From Nitrospiria bacterium (GTDB lineage: Bacteria > Nitrospirota > Nitrospiria > Nitrospirales > UBA8639): a stretch of DNA of 16,222 bases. Positions 1-7,085 of the stretch are shown one piece after another. Under the pieces are notes generated by a model. The model did not search any database. It was given only the letters and a program-made list of their open reading frames with translations, and was not told the origin of the DNA. Each line of letters starts with the position of its first letter. Position 1 is the first letter of the stretch. Both the position numbers and the translations under genes were made by a program. The stretch covers positions 1 to 16,222 of the forward strand of contig JAUIKP010000021.1 of the NCBI GenBank assembly GCA_030430725.1. The letters run 5' to 3'.

Positions 1-218
<218 letters not shown>

Positions 219-250
219 AATTAAATGAAACCATTATATGAAAAGACATC

Positions 251-279
251 TTGACATAATGGAAATGAATCTATAAGAT
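251..279 (+). promoter_or_regulatory. Putative sigma70-type promoter of the str operon (rpsL)
   Basis: A perfect -35 box TTGACA (251-256) is followed after 17 bases by a -10-like TAAGAT (274-279, four of six consensus positions). It lies in the 129-base gap between the rpoC stop and the rpsL start, giving a leader of roughly 60 bases. Position, spacing and the perfect -35 box support a promoter that separates the str operon from the rpoBC operon. No transcript data are available. Confidence 0.6.
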
Positions 280-347
280 CACCCGGTTCGCCTCAATTAA
301 TTTGTATTATTTAATGGTCGTAAAAAGAAATTGTAATTGGAAATTGT

Positions 348-719
348 ATGCCTACAGTTAACCAACTAATCCGTGTCGGCCGAAAGGCAATAAAAGCAAA
401 AAGCAAAAGTTCGGCATTAAATCGGTGCCCTCAACGAAGGGGGGTATGTCTTCGGGTATATACTACGACTCCTAAGAAGCCAAACTCTGCATTGAGAAAA
501 GTAGCAAGAGTGCGATTGACGACAGGTCTTGAGGTAACGGCATATATCCCGGGTATGGGTCATAATCTTCAGGAGCATTCTATAGTTTTGGTGCGGGGTG
601 GTAGGGTGAAAGATCTTCCTGGTGTCAGATATCATATGATTCGTGGGGCATTAGATGCCGTTGGGGTTGCAAACAGGAAGCAGGGGCGATCAAAGTATGG
701 TGCAAAGCGCCCCAAGTAG
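348..719 (+). CDS. rpsL: 30S ribosomal protein S12
   Basis: S12 sits at the decoding centre of the 30S subunit and helps monitor codon-anticodon pairing. The 123 residues match the usual bacterial length. Hallmarks include [20 protein letters not shown] (residues 31-50) and [13 protein letters not shown] (about 84-96). Lys43, the classic streptomycin-resistance position, is the sensitive-type Lys. Asp89 lies in the loop that is often β-methylthiolated in other bacteria. The ATG at 348 is preceded only by a weak GGAA (339-342), so the start rests mainly on family length and the MPTVNQL N-terminus. It is the first gene of the rpsL-rpsG-fusA-tuf order, 64 bases before rpsG, and is probably transcribed from the promoter at 251-279. 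Confidence 0.97.
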   Translation: MPTVNQLIRVGRKAIKAKSKSSALNRCPQRRGVCLRVYTTTPKKPNSALRKVARVRLTTGLEVTAYIPGMGHNLQEHSIVLVRGGRVKDLPGVRYHMIRGALDAVGVANRKQGRSKYGAKRPK

Positions 720-783
720 TTAGGTCCCGCGCTTTTACCTTCGCGTATTTAATTTAAAACTCGTTAATTCTTTAGGGGAAAAA

Positions 784-1254
784 ATGCCACGTAGGCCACT
801 CGTACTTCGTCAAAAGGTTGTTCAGGATGCCAGATATAAAGACCAAGTTGTTGGTAGGTTTTTGAATATTCTACTGCGGGACGGAAAGAAAAGTACGGCT
901 GAAAGGGTTTGTTATGGGGCATTTGATATTGTCAGGGATAAGACGGGAGATGAGCCGCTTAAAGTCTTCCATGCTGCATTGGGGAACGTGAAGCCAATGG
1001 TGGAGGTGAAATCAAGACGAGTTGGTGGGGCGTCTTATCAGGTGCCAGTCGAAATCCGTCCGGTGCGCCAGGTGGCTTTAGCGTTGAGGTGGATTAAGCA
1101 AAGTGCGTTAGCTCGGAGTGGTAGGAGTATGAGAGAGAAGTTGGCGGCGGAATTAATGGATGCGGCAAATAATAATGGGTCAGCGGTAAAGAAGCGGGAT
1201 GAGACGCACCGGATGGCTGAAGCCAATAGGGCTTTCGCTCATTACCGGTGGTAG
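784..1254 (+). CDS. rpsG: 30S ribosomal protein S7
   Basis: S7 is a primary 16S rRNA-binding protein that nucleates 30S head assembly and lines the E site. It has 156 residues, typical of bacterial S7. The MPRRPLVLRQ start, RFLNILLRDGKKSTAERV (about 25-42), the basic GGASYQVPVEI loop (about 81-91) and the KRDETHRMAEANRAFAHYRW end are all recognisable. An AGGGGA ribosome binding site lies a few bases upstream of the ATG. In enterobacteria S7 represses the str operon by binding the rpsL-rpsG junction. Here that junction is 64 bases, and I could not identify a specific S7 site in it. Confidence 0.97.
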   Translation: MPRRPLVLRQKVVQDARYKDQVVGRFLNILLRDGKKSTAERVCYGAFDIVRDKTGDEPLKVFHAALGNVKPMVEVKSRRVGGASYQVPVEIRPVRQVALALRWIKQSALARSGRSMREKLAAELMDAANNNGSAVKKRDETHRMAEANRAFAHYRW

Positions 1255-1299
1255 GTTTTATCTGTTGGGGTTGTAGGGAAGTTTGTCATTTCCTGAATT

Positions 1300-1322
1300 G
1301 AAGAAGAGTGGTCCTCTTTTTT
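1300..1322 (+). terminator. Weak hairpin with U-tract between rpsG and fusA (possible attenuator)
   Basis: The arms AAGAG (1304-1308) and CTCTT (1314-1318) enclose the loop TGGTC. The stem can extend through G·U and A-U pairs using part of the run of Ts at 1317-1322. The stem is short and AU-rich, and it uses up much of its own U-tract, so it would be a weak terminator or a partial attenuator at best. The rpsG-fusA gap (115 bases) is the longest inside the str operon. Confidence 0.3.
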
Positions 1323-1360
1323 GTTGTGAATGACCGTTTCCCTTGTCGACATTTTTGTGT

Positions 1361-1365
1361 GAGGA
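1361..1365 (+). promoter_or_regulatory. Ribosome binding site deciding the GTG start of fusA
   Basis: GAGGA at 1361-1365 lies 4 bases before GTG at 1370. The in-frame TTG at 1343, which would add nine residues, has no purine-rich site ahead of it. This favours GTG 1370 as the start. Confidence 0.6.
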
Positions 1366-1369
1366 ATTT

Positions 1370-3451
1370 GTGTCCACAGATTTCATTTTAAGCCGAACTC
1401 GAAATATTGGGATTATGGCCCATATTGATGCCGGCAAGACTACCACCACCGAACGTGTGCTTTATTATACGGGTGTGTCGCATAAAATCGGTGAAGTTCA
1501 TGAAGGTGCGGCGACGATGGATTGGATGGAGCAGGAACGGGAGAGGGGGATTACAATTACCTCCGCCGCCACAACCTGTTTCTGGAAGGATTACCGGATA
1601 AACATTATCGATACTCCGGGCCATGTGGATTTCACTATTGAGGTAGAGCGGTCGCTTCGAGTGCTTGATGGGGCTGTAGCTGTTTTTGATTCGGTTCAGG
1701 GCGTGGAGCCTCAATCGGAGACAGTATGGCGACAGGCAGATAAATATCAAGTTCCTCGAATCGTGTTTATGAATAAAATGGATCGAGTGGGCGCAGATTT
1801 TTTTGCAAGTGTTAAGTCATTAGTCGACCGACTGGGGGCAAAGCCGGTTCCCGTGCAATTGCCATTCGGAAAAGAGGATGGATTTCGAGGGGTAATTGAC
1901 CTTCTGCTTATGAAAGCGCTGGTTTTTGATGATGAGACCCTTGGTGCTGCTTATTCGATTCAAGATATACCTGATGACTATTTAGCGTTGGCAAAAGAAT
2001 ATCGCGAGAAATTATTGGATTCGGTTGTTGAGTTTGATGAAGGGGTGATGGAGCGGTATTTGGCCGGTGAAGTCCTTGCAGCAGATGAAGTCAAGCGGGT
2101 AATACGGGCAGGGACAATAGGGTTGAAAATTAATCCAGTTTTTTGCGGATCGGCATTTAAGAATAAAGGTGTTCAGCCATTGCTCGATGGGGTGGTTGAT
2201 TATCTTCCTTCTCCAGTTGACCTTCCGCCGGTTGTTGGTGTCGATCCTCATACCGATGGAGAGATAGCCAGAAAGCCAGAGAATGGTGAGCCATTTGCCG
2301 CGTTGGCATTTAAAATTATGTCTGACCCTTTTTCCGGCCAATTGACGTATTTTAGGGTGTATTCAGGGAAATTATCAGCCGGATCCTATGTATATAACGT
2401 TGCAAAGGGGAAAAGGGAGCGAATAGGGCGTTTATTAAAAATGCATGCCAATAAGCGAGAAGAGATTGAGGTCGTTTCTGCTGGTGATATCGCGGCGGCT
2501 GTGGGTCTCAAGGATACTCGAACAGGTGACACTCTTTGTGATGAAAAGCATCAAATTTTGCTGGAAGTTATAAAGTTCCCTGAGCCCGTTATTTCTTTGG
2601 CTGTTGAGCCAAAGACCAAACAGGATATGGACAAGTTGGGATATTCTTTGGAGAAGCTTGCTCAGGAGGATCCTTCCTTCCAGGTAAAATCAGATGAGGA
2701 GACTGGGCAAACGATCATATCCGGTATGGGTGAATTGCATCTTGAGATCATTGTTGATCGTCTCCTTCGTGAATTTAAAGTGCAGGCGAATGTGGGGAAA
2801 CCTCAGGTGGCCTACCGTGAAACTATTAAGGGGAAAGCGGAGGCTGAGGGGAAGTATGTAAAGCAGACCGGTGGTCGTGGTCAATACGGTCATGTATGGC
2901 TGAGCGTGGAACCCGCAGAGTCTGGTGTAGGATTAGAATTTGTAAATAAAATTGTTGGCGGAGCGGTCCCCAGGGAATATATCGCTCCAGTGGAAAAAGG
3001 AATCCGGGAGCGAATGGAGAGTGGGGTTCTTGCTGGATATCCATTGCGCGACCTTCGCGTCACATTGTTTGACGGTTCTTTTCATGAAGTGGACTCAAGT
3101 GAAATGGCCTTTAAAATTGCTGGTTCAATGGCACTGGTCAGTGCCTGTCAAAAAGCTGATTTGGTTCTGTTGGAGCCGGTAATGAAGGTAGAGGTACTCG
3201 TACCTCAGGATTTTATGGGAGATGTGATAGGTGATTTAAATAGTCGACGTGGGAAAATCCATGGAATGCGGGCAAGAGGAAATTCTCAAGTTGTTGATGC
3301 TGCAGTCCCATTGAGTGAAATGTTTGGATATTCGACGGATTTACGTTCCAAGACTCAGGGGCGGGCTACTTATAGTATGGAATTTGAGTCTTATGAGGTT
3401 GTACCAAAACTCATGGCTCAGCAAATTATTAAAAAAAATCAAGGGGAATAG
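1370..3451 (+). CDS. fusA: Elongation factor G
   Basis: EF-G is the cytosolic GTPase that drives translocation of tRNA and mRNA and, with RRF, ribosome recycling. From GTG 1370 it has 693 residues, normal for the family. GTPase motifs: P-loop AHIDAGKT (17-24), switch [19 protein letters not shown] (81-85) and NKMD (135-138), with [10 protein letters not shown] as the G5 region. Domain II follows, then domain III ([14 protein letters not shown]), domain IV ([25 protein letters not shown]) and domain V ([33 protein letters not shown]). All domains are intact, so this looks like a housekeeping EF-G1 and not a paralogue. The frame also reads back to TTG 1343, but GTG 1370 has the better ribosome binding site. 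tuf follows after 58 bases. Confidence 0.95.
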   Translation: MSTDFILSRTRNIGIMAHIDAGKTTTTERVLYYTGVSHKIGEVHEGAATMDWMEQERERGITITSAATTCFWKDYRINIIDTPGHVDFTIEVERSLRVLDGAVAVFDSVQGVEPQSETVWRQADKYQVPRIVFMNKMDRVGADFFASVKSLVDRLGAKPVPVQLPFGKEDGFRGVIDLLLMKALVFDDETLGAAYSIQDIPDDYLALAKEYREKLLDSVVEFDEGVMERYLAGEVLAADEVKRVIRAGTIGLKINPVFCGSAFKNKGVQPLLDGVVDYLPSPVDLPPVVGVDPHTDGEIARKPENGEPFAALAFKIMSDPFSGQLTYFRVYSGKLSAGSYVYNVAKGKRERIGRLLKMHANKREEIEVVSAGDIAAAVGLKDTRTGDTLCDEKHQILLEVIKFPEPVISLAVEPKTKQDMDKLGYSLEKLAQEDPSFQVKSDEETGQTIISGMGELHLEIIVDRLLREFKVQANVGKPQVAYRETIKGKAEAEGKYVKQTGGRGQYGHVWLSVEPAESGVGLEFVNKIVGGAVPREYIAPVEKGIRERMESGVLAGYPLRDLRVTLFDGSFHEVDSSEMAFKIAGSMALVSACQKADLVLLEPVMKVEVLVPQDFMGDVIGDLNSRRGKIHGMRARGNSQVVDAAVPLSEMFGYSTDLRSKTQGRATYSMEFESYEVVPKLMAQQIIKKNQGE

Positions 3452-3497
3452 TATTCCTCTGGTATATTTTTCAATTCGGTAAGGCAAGGATTTCAAG

Positions 3498-3504
3498 AGG
3501 AGGT
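3498..3504 (+). promoter_or_regulatory. Full-consensus Shine-Dalgarno of tuf
   Basis: AGGAGGT at 3498-3504 is fully complementary to the 16S rRNA 3' end and lies 5 bases before the ATG at 3510. It is the strongest site in the window and fits the very high output needed for EF-Tu. Confidence 0.7.
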
Positions 3505-3509
3505 AGGGC

Positions 3510-4715
3510 ATGGCGAAGGCGAAATTTGAGCGGAAGAAGCCGCATGTCAATGTGGGGACGATCGGGCACGTTGACCATGGGAAGACGACCCTGACGTCGG
3601 CCTTGACGAAAGTGATGGGCGATACGGGGAAGGCGAAGTTTGTCCCGTATGATGAAGTCGCGAAAGCGAGTGAGAGTCAGGGGCGCCGGGATCCGACCAA
3701 AATTCTCACCATCGCTATCTCCCATGTGGAATATGAAACGGACAATCGCCATTATGCGCACGTCGACTGCCCAGGGCATGCGGATTATGTGAAGAACATG
3801 ATCACCGGGGCGGCACAAATGGACGGCGCGATTTTGGTGGTCAGTGCGGCCGATGGGCCGATGCCGCAAACGCGGGAGCATATTTTATTGGCGCGGCAGG
3901 TGGGTGTGCCGTTTATTGTGGTTTTTTTGAATAAAGCGGACAAGGTTGAGGACAAGGAGTTGTTGGAGTTAGTGGAATTGGAAGTGCGGGAGTTGCTTAC
4001 GAAGTATGGCTTTCCTGGCGATGATGTCCCGGTGGTTATCGGGTCAGCGATCAAGGCCATTGAAGGGGATCAGAGTGAGGTGGGCGTGCCGTCGATTATC
4101 CGCTTGTTGGAGGCGGTCGATAGTTACATCCCGAATCCGCAGCGAGCCATTGATAAGCCGTTTCTGATGCCGATTGAAGATGTCTTTACGATCAGCGGTC
4201 GGGGGACGGTGGTGACGGGCCGAGTGGAGCGCGGGGTGGTCAAGGTGGGTGATGAAATTGAGATTGTGGGGTTGAGGCCGACGCAGGCGACGATTGTGAC
4301 GGGCGTGGAAATGTTTCGGAAGGTGTTGGATGAGGGGCAGGCGGGTGACAATATTGGGGCGCTGTTGCGGGGCACGAAGAAAGAGGATGTGGAGCGGGGG
4401 ATGGTGTTGGCCAAGCCGAAGAGCATTACGCCGCATACGAAATTCAAGGCGGAAGTGTATATTTTGACGAAGGAAGAGGGCGGGCGGCATACGCCGTTTT
4501 TTAATGGGTATCGGCCGCAGTTTTACTTCCGGACGACGGATGTCACGGGAGTGGTGCAATTAAACCCGGGGGTCGAGATGGTGATGCCGGGGGATAATGT
4601 GTCGTTTGAGGGGGAGTTGATCTCCCCGATTGCGATGGAGCAGGGGGTGCGGTTTGCAGTGCGAGAAGGGGGCCGAACGGTCGGAGCCGGGGTGGTCACG
4701 GAAATCGTCGCGTAA
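3510..4715 (+). CDS. tuf: Elongation factor Tu
   Basis: EF-Tu delivers aminoacyl-tRNA to the ribosomal A site as a GTP ternary complex. It has 401 residues; E. coli EF-Tu has 394. G-domain motifs: GHVDHGKT (19-26), DCPGH (86-90, His90 being the catalytic histidine), NKAD (141-144) and GSA (178-180). Domain 2 ([17 protein letters not shown]) and domain 3 ([32 protein letters not shown]) are canonical. Switch I is odd: the usual ARGITI motif is replaced by [12 protein letters not shown] (about 57-68), roughly five residues longer, although the Mg-binding Thr appears kept as Thr67. Codon use is also odd: about three quarters of third positions are G or C in a 77-codon sample from 4209, against about 40% in a fusA sample. 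This may be a collapsed consensus of two genomic tuf copies. Confidence 0.97.
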   Translation: MAKAKFERKKPHVNVGTIGHVDHGKTTLTSALTKVMGDTGKAKFVPYDEVAKASESQGRRDPTKILTIAISHVEYETDNRHYAHVDCPGHADYVKNMITGAAQMDGAILVVSAADGPMPQTREHILLARQVGVPFIVVFLNKADKVEDKELLELVELEVRELLTKYGFPGDDVPVVIGSAIKAIEGDQSEVGVPSIIRLLEAVDSYIPNPQRAIDKPFLMPIEDVFTISGRGTVVTGRVERGVVKVGDEIEIVGLRPTQATIVTGVEMFRKVLDEGQAGDNIGALLRGTKKEDVERGMVLAKPKSITPHTKFKAEVYILTKEEGGRHTPFFNGYRPQFYFRTTDVTGVVQLNPGVEMVMPGDNVSFEGELISPIAMEQGVRFAVREGGRTVGAGVVTEIVA

Positions 4716-4733
4716 GAAAATAGGGGTGTATCG

Positions 4734-4883
4734 ATGAGAGTCATAATTTCTCTAGCGTGCGGAGATTGCAAGCACCGAAACTATTCGACAATGAAAAACA
4801 AGAAAAACGATCCAGATCGGTTGGAAGTTAAAAAATACTGCCGATTTTGTCGAAAGCATGCTCCTCACAAAGAGGTGAAGTGA
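4734..4883 (+). CDS. rpmG: 50S ribosomal protein L33 (zinc-ribbon type)
   Basis: This is a 49-codon frame from ATG 4734 to TGA 4881-4883, encoding [37 protein letters not shown]33 is a small protein of the 50S subunit near the E site. The two CxxC pairs, Cys9/Cys12 and Cys36/Cys39, mark the zinc-binding (C+) form. The stretch [20 protein letters not shown] is the family core. It lies 18 bases after tuf and 37 bases before tRNA-Trp, in the widespread order tuf-rpmG-trnW-secE-nusG. A GGGGT at 4723-4727 may serve as its ribosome binding site. Codon use returns to the AT-richer style of the other ribosomal genes straight after tuf. Confidence 0.95.
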   Translation: MRVIISLACGDCKHRNYSTMKNKKNDPDRLEVKKYCRFCRKHAPHKEVK

Positions 4884-4920
4884 TTGTTGGTATGGGCCGT
4901 TAAGGTTGCGTGCAGGTTGG

Positions 4921-4996
4921 AGGGGCATGGTGTCAACGGCTAGCACGTCGGTCTCCAAAACCGAAAGTCCGGGTTCGAATCCCTGTGCCCCTGCCA
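4921..4996 (+). tRNA. trnW: tRNA-Trp (anticodon CCA)
   Basis: This is a 76-base cloverleaf. The acceptor stem AGGGGCA (4921-4927) pairs fully with TGCCCCT (4986-4992), followed by discriminator G4993 and an encoded CCA (4994-4996). The D arm pairs GTGT with GCAC around a 9-base loop. The anticodon stem TCGGT/ACCGA encloses CTCCAAA, with anticodon CCA at 4955-4957. The T loop is TTCGAAT. The T stem CCGGG/CCCTG has one C·T mismatch (4970 with 4984). The tRNA decodes UGG as tryptophan, and its position between rpmG and secE is the common bacterial one. It is probably processed from a tuf-secE transcript, since no strong promoter is visible nearby. Confidence 0.96.
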
Positions 4997-5081
4997 TAAT
5001 CGGTCGTTGTGAAATGTGCATAAAAGATAACAGACATTTATTTCCGTATTAGCAGGGTTTCGAAAGGTTGAGGTAGAAATC

Positions 5082-5276
5082 GTGTTTAAGAAGATGTGGT
5101 TTTCCATTACGGAATTTTTGTCTGACGTGCGTGGGGAACTTAAAAAAATTTCTTATCCTACGAAGTCTGAGACGATCGGGTCGACCACGGTGGTTCTGTT
5201 GTTTTGCGTCATCATGTCCTTGTTCCTCTCTGTGGTGGATTCATTCCTTGTTTGGTTAATTAGCAGAATTATTTAG
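5082..5276 (+). CDS. secE: Preprotein translocase subunit SecE
   Basis: SecE is the small essential membrane subunit that clamps SecY in the SecYEG channel. This is the short 64-residue form with one membrane span (about 35-61) after an amphipathic N-terminal part. The motif GELKKISYPTKSE (about 18-30) matches the conserved cytosolic hinge (ELKKVxWPxxxE in other bacteria). The start is GTG 5082, with GAGGT (5070-5074) seven bases upstream. It is followed 20 bases later by nusG, the usual secE-nusG pair. E. coli SecE has two additional N-terminal spans, which are absent here and in most bacteria. Confidence 0.93.
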   Translation: MFKKMWFSITEFLSDVRGELKKISYPTKSETIGSTTVVLLFCVIMSLFLSVVDSFLVWLISRII

Positions 5277-5296
5277 TATCTATTAGAAGGGAATTC

Positions 5297-5833
5297 ATGT
5301 CGAGTCATTGGTATGTCATTCACACCTATGCGGGATATGAGGGGCGGGTTCGGGCCGGAATTGTCGAGCGGGCGAATCAATTGGGAATGGCGGATTCGGT
5401 GGCGCAAGTCCTTGTTCCTACGGAAGATGTAGTAGAGTTTAAGGAAGGAAAACGCCGGGCTTCTAAGCGAAAATTCTTTCCCGGGTATGTTCTGCTCGAA
5501 GCAAATGGGCCACTTGGGGATGAGGTGGTTGCTATGATAAAGGAGACCCCCAAGGTCACTGGTTTTATTGGAGGTGGATCCAGGCCTATCCCCCTTGATC
5601 CCGAGGAGGTGTCCACGCTTTTGAAACAGTTGGAATCGGGCGTGACGGCTCCAAGGGAGTTGGCGAATTTTTCAAAGGGGGACAATGTGAGAATTGTGGA
5701 TGGTCCATTTTTGGGGTTCAATGGATTAGTGGATGAGGTAGATCAGGATCATGGCCGAGTCAAGGCACTAGTCAGTATTTTTGGTCGTTCAACTCCAGTG
5801 GAATTAGCGTTTTCTCAAGTTGAGAGAGTTTAA
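5297..5833 (+). CDS. nusG: Transcription termination/antitermination factor NusG
   Basis: NusG binds the polymerase clamp, modulates pausing, and links RNA polymerase to Rho or to the leading ribosome via S10. The 178 residues are typical. The NGN domain starts at SSHWYVIHTYAGYEGRV and includes KRKFFPGYVLLEA (about 57-69) and KETPKVTGFIGG (82-93). The KOW domain runs from FSKGDNVRIVDGPFLGFNG (about 125-143) to the C-terminal VELAFSQVERV. An AGAAGGGA purine stretch precedes ATG 5297. rplK follows after 65 bases. Confidence 0.96.
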   Translation: MSSHWYVIHTYAGYEGRVRAGIVERANQLGMADSVAQVLVPTEDVVEFKEGKRRASKRKFFPGYVLLEANGPLGDEVVAMIKETPKVTGFIGGGSRPIPLDPEEVSTLLKQLESGVTAPRELANFSKGDNVRIVDGPFLGFNGLVDEVDQDHGRVKALVSIFGRSTPVELAFSQVERV

Positions 5834-5898
5834 AGGTAAGTAGAGTATTCTTTTTTAATTTTAAGTAATTTGCAAGTCGAGGTAAGGTAGGTGAAGGC

Positions 5899-6324
5899 AT
5901 GGCCAAAGAAGTAACTAGTCAAATTAAATTGCAAATTCCGGCTGGAAAAGCCAATCCTGCTCCTCCTGTTGGGCCTTCCTTGGGGCAACATGGAGTGAAC
6001 ATTATGGAGTTTTGCAAGCAGTTTAATGCTAGGACTCAGAAGCAAGAGGGCAGCATTATCCCTGTGGTCATTTCTGTTTATAAGGATAGAAGCTTCAGTT
6101 TCGTGACCAAGACTCCTCCGGCATCGGATTTACTAAAGAAAGCCGCAGGCATCATAAAGGGTTCAGGGGTTCCCCATAAAAATAAAGTTGGGACAATTTC
6201 CATGGCACAGCTAGAGGACATTGCTAAATTGAAGGTGGAAGATTTGAATGCCAGTGATATTCCAGCTGCGATGAATGTAATTGCAGGAACCGCGAGAAGT
6301 ATGGGCATTACGGTTGAAGGGTAA
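5899..6324 (+). CDS. rplK: 50S ribosomal protein L11
   Basis: L11 forms the GTPase-associated centre with 23S rRNA helices 43/44, where EF-G and EF-Tu act and where thiostrepton binds. The 141 residues equal the common length. The N-terminal domain carries [20 protein letters not shown] (11-30), including the proline-rich thiostrepton-contact region. The C-terminal rRNA-binding domain carries [14 protein letters not shown] and GTARSMGI (130-137). The start ATG 5899 follows a purine-rich GAAGG. In many bacteria L1 represses rplK-rplA through a leader site. The 65-base nusG-rplK gap is AT-rich, and I could not identify such a site by eye. Confidence 0.97.
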   Translation: MAKEVTSQIKLQIPAGKANPAPPVGPSLGQHGVNIMEFCKQFNARTQKQEGSIIPVVISVYKDRSFSFVTKTPPASDLLKKAAGIIKGSGVPHKNKVGTISMAQLEDIAKLKVEDLNASDIPAAMNVIAGTARSMGITVEG

Positions 6325-6362
6325 AAATAATATTTTGAAGCTTCTAACAGAAGGTATGCGCT

Positions 6363-7055
6363 GTGGGAAAGAAATTTGAATCGGCTTTAGCAAAGGTAAC
6401 AAAGGCCCTGTATTCATTGGAGGAGGCTAGTGAGCTGGTTAAGCAGGCTGCTTTCGCCAAATTCGATGAGACGGTAGAGCTGTCACTTTGCCTGGGGGTA
6501 GATCCCAAGCGTGCGGATCAAATGGTTCGCGGGACTACGGTCCTTCCTCATGGAACGGGGAAAAAGGTCAGGATTTTAGTGATCGCAAAAGGAGAAAAGG
6601 AGCAGGAAGCCAGGGAGGCTGGGGCCGATTTTGTGGGAAGTGATGACCTTTTACAGAAAATCCAAGATGGATGGTTGGAGTTTGACTCCATGATTGCGAC
6701 TCCAGACATGATGGGTGCTGTCGGAAGAATGGGGAAAGTTTTGGGCCCACGAGGTTTAATGCCTAATCCCAAAACTGGAACGGTGACCTTTGAAGTTGGA
6801 AAAGCCATTCAGGAGATCAGAAGAGGGAGAGTTGAGTATAAGGTTGATAAGGCCGGTAATGTTCATGTTCCTGTTGGGAAGGTCTCTTTTCAGGGGCAAC
6901 AAATTAAAGAAAATGCCCAGTCAGTTTTTGATTCCATCATGAAGGCTAAGCCCTCTTCCAGTAAAGGAAAGTATGTGAAAAGTGCAACATTATCCAGCAC
7001 GATGGGGCCAGGTATCCATCTGGACGGAGTCGCGATTGTAAAGCAGGTCAGTTGA
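6363..7055 (+). CDS. rplA: 50S ribosomal protein L1
   Basis: L1 forms the mobile L1 stalk that guides deacylated tRNA out of the E site, and commonly represses its own operon. The 230 residues are typical. Recognisable segments are [20 protein letters not shown] (about 33-52), the domain II core [14 protein letters not shown] (127-140), and the closing domain I segments [12 protein letters not shown] (207-218) and DGVAIVKQ. The start is GTG 6363 with AGAAGG upstream; an ATG at 6356 is out of frame and closes at once. rplK ends 38 bases earlier and rplJ begins 30 bases later. Confidence 0.96.
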   Translation: MGKKFESALAKVTKALYSLEEASELVKQAAFAKFDETVELSLCLGVDPKRADQMVRGTTVLPHGTGKKVRILVIAKGEKEQEAREAGADFVGSDDLLQKIQDGWLEFDSMIATPDMMGAVGRMGKVLGPRGLMPNPKTGTVTFEVGKAIQEIRRGRVEYKVDKAGNVHVPVGKVSFQGQQIKENAQSVFDSIMKAKPSSSKGKYVKSATLSSTMGPGIHLDGVAIVKQVS

Positions 7056-7085
7056 AACTTTAATCTCAGCAGGTGAGTTCGAGGT

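Noticed and set aside
1343..1369. An upstream TTG start for fusA that adds nine residues
   Set aside because: It has no ribosome binding site, and the extra residues do not resemble EF-G. GTG 1370 has GAGGA just ahead and gives a normal N-terminus.
3471..3881. A minus-strand frame across the fusA-tuf gap
   Set aside because: It overlaps the strong tuf ribosome binding site and conserved EF-Tu codons. Its product is low-complexity and unrecognised.
4044..4559. A long open frame on the minus strand inside tuf
   Set aside because: It is rich in His, Arg and Pro, as expected for a shadow of a GC-ending gene. It has no family resemblance and lies fully opposite a certain EF-Tu.
4997..5081. A promoter or terminator between tRNA-Trp and secE
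   Set aside because: No -35/-10 pair has acceptable spacing and there is no stable hairpin. Apart from the secE ribosome binding site I see nothing definite.
5820..5848. A promoter (TTGAGA, 17 bases, GAGTAT) before rplK
   Set aside because: The -10 box matches only three of six positions, and the -35 box overlaps the end of nusG. Too weak to call.
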